Below, piece by piece: positions 1 through 5,149 of a stretch of DNA of 5,149 nt (positions within the stretch are counted from its first letter, which is position 1; each line of letters starts with the position of its first letter). Source of the stretch: an uncultured Bacteroidales bacterium. Its GTDB lineage: Bacteria > Bacteroidota > Bacteroidia > Bacteroidales > UBA932. The notes under the pieces were generated by a model. The model was not told where the DNA came from, ran no database searches, and saw only the letters and a program-made list of their open reading frames with translations. Made by a program: the position numbers and the translations under genes. The stretch covers positions 1-5,149 of the forward strand of contig CAMOVV010000115.1 in assembly GCA_946627685.1 (NCBI GenBank), given 5' to 3'.

Positions 1-78
1 GATTTTGACGGCAACCTGAAGCCTGCCGCCCATACCGTATCCGAAATCTGGAAAACAGCCCCGGATAAGCTGAAATAG
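1..78 (+). CDS. C-terminal end of an unidentified protein (5' part outside window)
   Basis: Reading frame 1 is open from the first base and ends at a TAG codon at 76-78, giving the last 25 residues of a protein that begins upstream of the window. The tail starts DFDGNLKPAAHT, contains SEIWKT and ends in a lysine-rich PDKLK. Codon choice (GGC, GCC, ACC, CTG) matches the neighbouring genes, which supports real coding. No motif in such a short tail identifies a family, so I assign no function. The gene converges on the LarA-like gene, whose stop codon lies 9 bp further on the other strand, which leaves no room for a separate terminator between them. Confidence 0.6.
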   Translation, partial: DFDGNLKPAAHTVSEIWKTAPDKLK

Positions 79-87
79 AGCGCGTAA

Positions 88-1356
88 TCACCTGAACCTG
101 CTCCCATGGGCCCAGAGGCCGAGGGCGGGATTGGAGATGTAATAGATTTCTTCACCTCCGATGACATTCAGGCCGTCGGCGAGGCTCTCGGGATGATATT
201 TGGAGATAAGCACGTCAAGGTCGGCCCATTTATATCCGACGGCCTCGATTTCCTCCCTGGAAACCCCGGGACCGGGGGCATAGGTAATGTTGAACCTGCC
301 TTCGGAGGAGCCGTGGATAAGATGGGCTGAGGCTCCGAGATTTTCCCTTAACCCGGCGTTTTTTTCAGTGCACCCGAGGGTGTGCGGAGTACCCCTGTAG
401 CCGTATTTGCGGATAAGGGCGTCAATGGCGGGGTCTTCGCCGAACTCCTTGAGACCCGGGGCAAGGATGATGAGGTCGGCACCGTCCGCAAGGGCCATCC
501 TGGTGCGGTAAACGGCCTTGTTGCCGAGCCAGGTACTCTTGAATTCAGCGGGGTCCAGCCAGACGAGACATTTTTGCAAAGGCTTTTCCACCATGATGAA
601 ATTGGTCTCGAGAGAGAGGGCCGCGGCCTTTTCGAAACAATCGAAACCATCCCCGACGAAAAGGCCTTTAGTGACCATTCTCCCCCCTTCCCTGGCTCTT
701 ACCGTAAGGATATAAATAATTGGAAGCGACGCGATAAACCTTTCCCTGGCATATTCGAAGACATCCCTCACGGGGCTTTTCGCCCTTCCCATTATCCTTT
801 CCATGCCATAGGCGGCGCCGATGAAATGGCTCTTGTTGATGAAATCGTCTCCACCCACCCCGACAAAGATGTTCTTGGTGTAATTGGCCATGCCTACGAC
901 CTCGTGAGGGACCACCTGCCCCACCGAGAGGATGAGGTCCACGGAAGGCTCGAGAAGAAGGGAGTTTACCTGCACTTTCATCCCGTAGCTGAGACGGCCC
1001 TCGGAAACTTTTTCCACGAAAGAAGGGGGAATCTCCCCGACGGTATCCACTCCGTTTCTCCAGTCGTGGACCCTGAACTTATCCCCGGAGACGCCGGGGA
1101 ACATGGTCCCGATTTGGTCGGGAGTCATCGGAGAGTGGGTGCCGAGGGCAGGAATAATGTCAGTCAGGGCATCGCCGTAATATTCATCGGCAAAGCAGGT
1201 TATCTCCCCCGCCCCGGAATTCAGCCGGGTGAAGTCTGGAGGAATGGCGATGACTCTTTTCTTCTTCCCCAGGGAGGAGAAAACCCCAAAGAGGGCGTCC
1301 CTCACCTCCTGCGGTGAAAGGACGTCCCCTTTGGAGCCTCTTTCGTAATAAATCAT
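88..1356 (-). CDS. LarA-family nickel-pincer 2-hydroxyacid racemase/epimerase-like protein
   Basis: This is a 422-residue cytoplasmic protein of the lactate racemase (LarA, formerly DUF2088) family. Known members invert the 2-carbon of hydroxyacids such as lactate, using a nickel pincer nucleotide made by LarB, LarC and LarE. The key residues are visible: PPDFTR at 39-44 (LarA Asp72/Arg75 region), ALGTH with His74 (LarA catalytic His108), VVPH with His151 (His174), Lys161 (Lys184, which holds the cofactor covalently) and His177 (His200, a nickel ligand). The 10- and 16-residue spacings H151-K161-H177 equal those of LarA. The usual GFSGG-K context is replaced by GMANYTK, so this is a divergent subgroup and the substrate may not be lactate; sugar acids are possible. 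Length is typical of the family. The ATG lies one base after the phosphatase stop codon, with no clear ribosome binding site, so translational coupling is likely. No larB, larC or larE gene is in the window. Confidence 0.85.
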   Translation of the reverse strand: MIYYERGSKGDVLSPQEVRDALFGVFSSLGKKKRVIAIPPDFTRLNSGAGEITCFADEYYGDALTDIIPALGTHSPMTPDQIGTMFPGVSGDKFRVHDWRNGVDTVGEIPPSFVEKVSEGRLSYGMKVQVNSLLLEPSVDLILSVGQVVPHEVVGMANYTKNIFVGVGGDDFINKSHFIGAAYGMERIMGRAKSPVRDVFEYARERFIASLPIIYILTVRAREGGRMVTKGLFVGDGFDCFEKAAALSLETNFIMVEKPLQKCLVWLDPAEFKSTWLGNKAVYRTRMALADGADLIILAPGLKEFGEDPAIDALIRKYGYRGTPHTLGCTEKNAGLRENLGASAHLIHGSSEGRFNITYAPGPGVSREEIEAVGYKWADLDVLISKYHPESLADGLNVIGGEEIYYISNPALGLWAHGSRFR

Positions 1357-1357
1357 A

Positions 1358-3010
1358 TCACTTCATATACTTGCCCAGAGTCGTCGAGACATAGAAGGTG
1401 TCGTTGTCAGGCATGTACACGGCGGGATGAGGAGTGGAAATCTCCTTTCCATCAAGGGTGTAGGTGGAGTGCCACGCGGGAATGACAAGGGTGTGTCCTC
1501 CGCCGGTGACGGTGAGCACGGGGTACCTCTTCTCCTTGCTGACGGAGAGGGTGCAGCCGGGGAATACATCTGAAGCCTTGGAGAAATCCCTGATGCTCAA
1601 GGTCTTGAGGTCTGTCTTAAGACCTATGACATTGCACATGTACTGATTGAGCTGGGTGTTGGTAATGACGCCGGAAGGCCTCTGCCCGTTGGGGTTGTAC
1701 ACCGCGAGGAAGACATCTTCTCCGGTATGGTTGCCGCTGGTGAAGCCGATATGGGTCCTGGACTGCATGATGGAAGCGATTACGCTCTGGAGGTTCCTGG
1801 AGCCGGAAATCTTCATGTAGTCGCTTTCCGTCCTGTTGAGGGCCGCGATGACGGCCACGAACTCCTGGGGCTTGAGCTCGATGTTCATCTTCTCCTTGAA
1901 GACGGACTTTATCTCGTCCACGGTCTTGCACTTGCTGACGATGGAGGCAAGAGTGGAAGAAGTGGCCTTGAAGTCCTTCATATACACGAACATGGAATCG
2001 ACTCCCTTGCTGGAATAATTGCTGTAATGGGCGTCGCCGAGGGTGATTCCCGAATTGCCGTGGTCAGGAAGGACGACAATCGTGGTGTTTCCATCCTTCT
2101 TCGCGAATTCCAGGACTTTGCCGAAGGCCTTGTCAAACTCGATGAACTCCGTTACGGTGGCGGCGACATCCTTGGAATGTGCGCCATAGTCCACCTTGCT
2201 GCCTTCCACCATGAGGAAGAAACCGTCCTTGTCCTTGGACAGGACCTCCAGGGCCTTTGCGGTCATTTCGGAGAGGGAAGGCTGCTCGTCGCGGTTCCTT
2301 TCCAGCTCATACTGGGTGTCGGACTCGCCGAAAAGGGCCCAGTGCTTGCCGCTCCTGATGCTCTTGAATGAGCCGTAGTCGTCGCGGTGGAGCTTGATGC
2401 CGGCCTTCTCGAGAGTCTGGGCCATTTCTTCGTTGATATAGCGGTTGCCGCCGCCGAAAAGAATGTCTACGTCATTGGACACCATCTGCCAGGCGATGTC
2501 GAAGGCCCTTCCCCTGCCCGCGGTATGGGAGGCGCAGGCAGCCGGAGTGGCATGGTCAAGATGGCAGGTCACGACGATTCCGGAAGCTTTGCCAAGCTCG
2601 GACTTGGATGCCTCGAGGATGGTTTTGGCAGGATGGAAGGCCATGTCGGGGTCGGTGGGGACGACGTCCTGGCCGGGATGGGGTTCGGGATATATCGAGA
2701 GGTTTCCCGCACGGGAGGGCACTCCTGTAACATATCCGGACATGGCCGGGGCCGAATCGGGAATTATGGAGTTGGAAAGCCTGCTCTGGACAAGGCCGCA
2801 GAGGTAGGGATCCAGGTTAAGCGCGAGGTCCAGGGAATCGGAAAGGTATCTTTTATACCAGCGGGCAGTGGCCAGAAGGCTGGTGGATGTGCCGTCCGTA
2901 ATCATGAGGACAAGGTTTTTGGTGGGCTTGACCTTGGCCGGGACGTCGGCAAATGTGTTGACCGAACCCAGGATAAGGGCAATCGCAAGGAATAATTTCA
3001 CTTTACGCAT
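1358..3010 (-). CDS. phoA: secreted PhoA-type alkaline phosphatase
   Basis: The 550-residue product belongs to the metal-dependent alkaline phosphatase family (PF00245), which hydrolyses phosphomonoesters outside the cytoplasm. Residues 1-21 form a signal peptide: MRK, a hydrophobic LFLAIALILG core, and a probable cut after NTFA. Catalytic residues follow in family order: Asp39 in MITDG, Asp85-Ser86 (nucleophile) in DSAPAM, His153 in DHATPAA, His162 and Arg166 (phosphate binding), Glu269/Asp274/His278 in VEGSKVDYGAH, Asp316-His317 in LPDHG and His428 in GNHTGEDV. E. coli Asp153 and Lys328 are replaced by His153 and Tyr275, so the magnesium site is of the non-enteric type. A stretch of about 65 residues at the C-terminus (TLDGKEIS, then YMPDNDTFYVSTTLG) resembles the copper amine oxidase N-terminal-like beta domain and may be an add-on. 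The frame extends to an ATG at 3052, but I chose 3010 because it opens the signal peptide and 3052 falls inside the putative promoter. It is the first gene of a two-gene unit with the LarA-like gene. Confidence 0.92.
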   Translation of the reverse strand: MRKVKLFLAIALILGSVNTFADVPAKVKPTKNLVLMITDGTSTSLLATARWYKRYLSDSLDLALNLDPYLCGLVQSRLSNSIIPDSAPAMSGYVTGVPSRAGNLSIYPEPHPGQDVVPTDPDMAFHPAKTILEASKSELGKASGIVVTCHLDHATPAACASHTAGRGRAFDIAWQMVSNDVDILFGGGNRYINEEMAQTLEKAGIKLHRDDYGSFKSIRSGKHWALFGESDTQYELERNRDEQPSLSEMTAKALEVLSKDKDGFFLMVEGSKVDYGAHSKDVAATVTEFIEFDKAFGKVLEFAKKDGNTTIVVLPDHGNSGITLGDAHYSNYSSKGVDSMFVYMKDFKATSSTLASIVSKCKTVDEIKSVFKEKMNIELKPQEFVAVIAALNRTESDYMKISGSRNLQSVIASIMQSRTHIGFTSGNHTGEDVFLAVYNPNGQRPSGVITNTQLNQYMCNVIGLKTDLKTLSIRDFSKASDVFPGCTLSVSKEKRYPVLTVTGGGHTLVIPAWHSTYTLDGKEISTPHPAVYMPDNDTFYVSTTLGKYMK

Positions 3011-3049
3011 AGGATAGATATTAATGGTTTTTACATACACTCTGTCTTG

Positions 3050-3082
3050 CAATAATAGTAAAAAAATCCTTCAAATCTCAAA
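3050..3082 (-). promoter_or_regulatory. candidate Bacteroidota promoter for the phosphatase/LarA-like unit
   Basis: On the minus strand, TTTG (3082-3079) is followed after 21 bases by TATTATTG (3057-3050), one mismatch from the Bacteroidota -7 consensus TAnnTTTG and at the usual distance from a -33 TTTG box. Transcription would start near 3045, leaving a leader of about 35 nt before the ATG at 3010. This is motif matching in AT-rich DNA, so it remains a candidate. It overlaps the promoter proposed for the opposite direction. Confidence 0.4.
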
Positions 3083-3099
3083 CGGATTCGCTATTTTTG
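3069..3099 (+). promoter_or_regulatory. candidate Bacteroidota promoter for ftcD
   Basis: TATTTTTG at 3092-3099 is a perfect match to the -7 consensus TAnnTTTG. The -33 position, 19 bases upstream, holds only CTTC (3069-3072), a poor match to TTTG, so an activator may be needed or the promoter may be weak. Transcription would start around 3103-3107, giving an unusually short leader of about 11-15 nt before the ATG at 3118. Confidence 0.4.
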
Positions 3100-3117
3100 G
3101 ATAAAATGTGCAGTAAT

Positions 3118-4167
3118 ATGACAAGGATTATCGAATGTGTCCCGAATTTCAGCGAGGGACGCGACAAGGAAAAGATTGACGCGATTGCGGGGGCCGTCGC
3201 GGGAGTCGAAGGAGTGAGGGTGCTGCATCTTGACAGCGGGGAGGCGGCGAACAGGACCGTCATCACCTTCGCGGGGGCGCCGGAAGCCGTATGCGAGGCC
3301 GCCTTCAGGGGAGCCCGGAAAGCCTCGGAAGTGATTGACATGAGGCTTCAGAATGGCGCACACCCGAGGCTCGGGGCCACAGACGTCCTTCCGCTGGTCC
3401 CTGTCAGCGGAGTTTCCCTGGATGAATGCGCGCAGATGGCCCGTTCCCTGGCAGAAAGGATGTGGAAAGAGCTCGGAAATCCGTGCTATCTCTACGAGGC
3501 GGCGGCCCTGAGGCCCGGGCGCAAAAGGCTGGAAGTCTGCCGCTCCGGGGAATATGAAGCCCTCCCCCGAAAGCTCTCCGACCCTGCCCTGAGGCCGGAT
3601 TTCGGCCCGGCTTCCTTCCATGAGGAGCCGTCCCTTCGCACCGAAGAAGAGAGACGGCAATGGGAAACAATCTCCCGCTGCGGAGCTTCGAATGTCGGAG
3701 CCCGTAAATTCCTGATAGCGGTAAACTTCAACCTCGACTCCACTGACAAGGACGCCGCGATGGAAATAGCCCGCGACGTAAGGGAGTCGGGAAGGAAGCT
3801 CCCCGACGGGACAAGGGTCCCGGGCGTCCTCGAAGGCTGCAAGGCAATCGGCTGGTACATAGAAGAATACGGCATCGCCCAAGTGAGCATGAACATAACC
3901 GATATGGATGCCACGCCCCTCCACAGGGCCTATGAAGAAGTCTGCCTGGCGGCCGGCAAGAGGGGCCTCAGGGTCACCGGGACGGAGATAATAGGCCTCC
4001 TCCCCTTACGCGCCCTCACAGAAGCCGGGAAACATTTCCTCGAAAAGGACGGCCTTCCCGCAGACGCTTCAGAAGACCTCCTCGGCAGGAAGGCCGTGTC
4101 GGTCATGAACCTCGGCGACCTCTCCCCCTTCGACCCCTCCGTCCGCATCCTCGAGCGGAGGCTCTGA
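3118..4167 (+). CDS. ftcD: glutamate formimidoyltransferase, single-domain (FtcD N-terminal type)
   Basis: This 349-residue cytoplasmic enzyme should move the formimino group from N-formimino-L-glutamate to tetrahydrofolate, the last stage of one histidine degradation route. The N-terminus IIECVPNFSEGRD is the family hallmark. NGAHPRLGATDV places His82 at the position of catalytic His82 in human FTCD. Further matches to the animal protein are GEYEALPRKL (144-153), PDFGPASF (160-167), GARKFLIAVNFNL (194-206), KAIGWYIEE (242-250), AQVSMN (254-259) and GLLPLRAL (293-300). The protein ends at LSPFDPSVRILERRL, just after the formyltransferase-like part, so the cyclodeaminase domain of the fused enzyme is absent and a separate fchA would be needed. 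A short extra stretch at about 170-190 (EEERRQW region) is missing from human FTCD. I chose the ATG at 3118 because family members begin one or two residues before RIIE or an equivalent; in-frame TTG 3097 and ATG 3106 are alternatives. No hut gene adjoins it here. Confidence 0.93.
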   Translation: MTRIIECVPNFSEGRDKEKIDAIAGAVAGVEGVRVLHLDSGEAANRTVITFAGAPEAVCEAAFRGARKASEVIDMRLQNGAHPRLGATDVLPLVPVSGVSLDECAQMARSLAERMWKELGNPCYLYEAAALRPGRKRLEVCRSGEYEALPRKLSDPALRPDFGPASFHEEPSLRTEEERRQWETISRCGASNVGARKFLIAVNFNLDSTDKDAAMEIARDVRESGRKLPDGTRVPGVLEGCKAIGWYIEEYGIAQVSMNITDMDATPLHRAYEEVCLAAGKRGLRVTGTEIIGLLPLRALTEAGKHFLEKDGLPADASEDLLGRKAVSVMNLGDLSPFDPSVRILERRL

Positions 4168-4215
4168 AAGACCAGGCAGGAGCGGTAGGGCTGAAGGTTT
4201 TTCTTCAATATTTGT

Positions 4216-4223
4216 TATATTTG
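4216..4223 (+). promoter_or_regulatory. candidate -7 element for the peptide transporter gene
   Basis: TATATTTG matches TAnnTTTG perfectly and lies in the only AT-rich part of the first half of the 4168-4335 intergenic region. A near-copy, AATATTTG, sits 9 bases upstream (4207-4214), making a tandem ATATTTG-TT-ATATTTG. I see no convincing TTTG at the -33 distance. If used, transcription would start near 4230 and produce a structured leader of about 105 nt before the transporter ATG. Confidence 0.4.
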
Positions 4224-4260
4224 TAAGTTGGAGCGCCTGAAGGCCCGGCCGGAGACCGAG

Positions 4261-4293
4261 GCGGCGGCTGCACAAATGCCGCACGGCCGCCGC
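4261..4293 (+). promoter_or_regulatory. strong GC-rich hairpin in the leader of the peptide transporter gene
   Basis: GCGGCGGC (4261-4268) is the exact reverse complement of GCCGCCGC (4286-4293). A G-U and a G-C pair can extend the stem inward to 10 bp, leaving a loop of about 13 nt. No run of T follows, so it is not a typical intrinsic terminator. It lies 42 bp before the transporter start codon, where it could act as a leader structure, a transcript-stabilising element or a remnant terminator for ftcD. It matches no riboswitch I can recognise. Confidence 0.45.
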
Positions 4294-4335
4294 ATGAATG
4301 AAGAAATTTTGAAATTATAACTAAATAAACAAACC

Positions 4336-5149
4336 ATGTTCAAAGGACAACCTAAAGGCCTTTTCGCCCTTGCCCTCGCCAACACAGGCGAACGCTTCGG
4401 CTACTACACCATGCTGGCCATCTTCCTGCTGTTCATTCAGGCAAAGTTCGGATTCAGCGCAGCCGCCGCGACCCAGATTTATTCCATTTTCCTTGCAGGC
4501 GTTTACTTCATGCCCCTTCTCGGAGGCATTCTCGCCGACAAGATCGGTTACGGGAAATGCGTGACCATAGGCATCGCAGTAATGTTCTGCGGCTACCTGT
4601 GCCTGGCCATACCGACAGCCCCGGACACCGCAGGAAAAATCCTGATGTTCGGAGCCCTGGCCCTGATTGCAGCTGGCACGGGACTCTTCAAGGGCAACCT
4701 TCAGGTGATGGTCGGCAACCTCTACGACGACCCTAAATACTCCGCGAAACGCGACTCCGCCTTCAGCCTTTTCTACATGGCCATCAACATCGGCGCCATG
4801 TTCGCCCCTTCCATGGCGAAGGCCGTGACCAACCATTTCCTCGGAAAAGCCGGTCTGGTGTATGTAAAAGAGATTCCGGCGCTTGCGCACCAGTTCCTCT
4901 CCGGCACCATCTCCCCGGCCAACCAGGAAACCCTCACCAACGCCATCGCATCCAACATGCCCGCAATGGCCGGAACCGACCTGGCCCAGTTCTGCAACCT
5001 CTACATTGACAAGCTCTCAGGCGCTTACAACTACGGCTTCGCAGTCGCCTGCGTCTCCCTGATCATGTCCGTACTCATCTATTTCGGATGCAGGAACTGG
5101 TTCAAGCACGCCGACGTCAACGCCAAGCAGGCCGCGGCCGCAAACGACA
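4336..5149 (+). CDS. POT/PTR2-family proton-coupled peptide transporter (N-terminal 271 residues; runs off window)
   Basis: The frame is open from ATG 4336 to the window end without a stop and covers about the N-terminal half of a major-facilitator peptide transporter in the inner membrane, which imports di- and tripeptides with protons. Family landmarks appear in order: the TM1 motif NTGERFGYYTM (16-26), GGILADKIGYGK after TM2 (63-74), the TM4 segment GTGLFKGN with Lys119 (114-121), and the PTR2 signature FSLFYMAINIGAM (143-155) in TM5. TM6 is probably YGFAVACVSLIMSVLIYFG (233-251), followed by an alanine-rich cytoplasmic stretch. Two oddities: the first Glu of the ExxER proton-coupling motif is Asn16, and about 60 residues are inserted between TM5 and TM6, on the periplasmic side by standard topology. 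The start follows an A-rich leader (TAAATAAACAAACC) without a Shine-Dalgarno sequence, as is usual in Bacteroidota. Substrate specificity cannot be read from this half. Confidence 0.93.
   Translation, partial: MFKGQPKGLFALALANTGERFGYYTMLAIFLLFIQAKFGFSAAAATQIYSIFLAGVYFMPLLGGILADKIGYGKCVTIGIAVMFCGYLCLAIPTAPDTAGKILMFGALALIAAGTGLFKGNLQVMVGNLYDDPKYSAKRDSAFSLFYMAINIGAMFAPSMAKAVTNHFLGKAGLVYVKEIPALAHQFLSGTISPANQETLTNAIASNMPAMAGTDLAQFCNLYIDKLSGAYNYGFAVACVSLIMSVLIYFGCRNWFKHADVNAKQAAAAND

Noticed and set aside
382..1317. Long plus-strand open frame (311 codons) opposite the LarA-like gene
   Set aside because: It lies wholly antisense to a gene with clear catalytic motifs. Its translation has no recognisable motif and reflects GC-rich codon bias, so it is a shadow frame.
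1727..2995. Two long plus-strand open frames opposite the alkaline phosphatase (1727-2371 and 2387-2995)
   Set aside because: They are antisense to a well-supported gene and their glycine/valine-rich translations show no domain, so they are shadow frames.
3011..3052. Upstream ATG at 3052 as the phosphatase start
   Set aside because: It would put 14 polar residues before the signal peptide and falls within the putative -7 box; the ATG at 3010 gives a canonical signal peptide.
3091..3924. 277-codon minus-strand open frame opposite ftcD
   Set aside because: The plus strand carries the formimidoyltransferase hallmarks throughout, and the antisense product has no recognisable features.
4192..4207. 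TGAAG-GTTTTT-CTTCA inverted repeat as an ftcD terminator
   Set aside because: The stem is only 5 bp and AT-rich, and its T run lies in the loop rather than after the stem, so it does not fit an intrinsic terminator.
4321..4890. 189-codon minus-strand open frame opposite the transporter start
   Set aside because: The plus strand encodes unmistakable POT motifs. The antisense product is rich in Gly, Glu and His with no family pattern.
1..5149. tRNA or rRNA genes, CRISPR repeats, insertion sequences, toxin-antitoxin or defence genes
   Set aside because: Reading the window showed no cloverleaf-like sequence, regular repeat-spacer pattern, transposase motif or terminal inverted repeats; almost all DNA is explained by the metabolic genes.

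Overview
The window looks like chromosomal DNA of a GC-rich member of the Bacteroidota, most likely order Bacteroidales. The evidence is indirect. The putative promoters fit the Bacteroidota -7 consensus TAnnTTTG rather than -35/-10 boxes. Start codons are preceded by A/T-rich leaders without clear Shine-Dalgarno sequences. The peptide-transporter N-terminus is of a type I associate with this phylum. Coding sequence is clearly GC-rich, with frequent AGG arginine codons, while intergenic DNA is AT-rich. No rRNA, tRNA, CRISPR array, insertion sequence or phage gene is visible, so this is mainly an ordinary metabolic region.

Layout from left to right: (1) the last 25 codons of an unidentified plus-strand gene (1-78), which converges with the next gene across only 9 bp. 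(2) A minus-strand two-gene unit read right to left from about 3045: a secreted PhoA-type alkaline phosphatase (3010 to 1358), then, after a single base, a LarA-family nickel-pincer racemase/epimerase-like protein (1356 to 88). (3) A 107-bp divergent intergenic region (3011-3117) in which putative promoters for both directions overlap. (4) A plus-strand single-domain glutamate formimidoyltransferase (3118-4167). (5) A 168-bp intergenic region (4168-4335) with a perfect TAnnTTTG element and a strong GC-rich hairpin in the presumed leader. (6) The first 271 codons of a POT-family proton-coupled peptide transporter (4336 to the window end).

Functionally, the plus-strand pair suggests amino-acid and peptide use: peptide import, and the formimino-transfer step of histidine breakdown. 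They are probably transcribed separately, because the transporter has its own putative promoter. The minus-strand pair joins an extracytoplasmic phosphatase to a cytoplasmic nickel-dependent 2-hydroxyacid enzyme. I know of no standard pathway that links them, so their tight junction is the most intriguing context signal here. I found no clear case for an entirely new system. The points worth a second look are the divergent LarA active-site motif and its coupling to the phosphatase, a roughly 60-residue periplasmic insertion and altered ExxER motif in the transporter, the structured transporter leader, and the overlapping divergent promoters.
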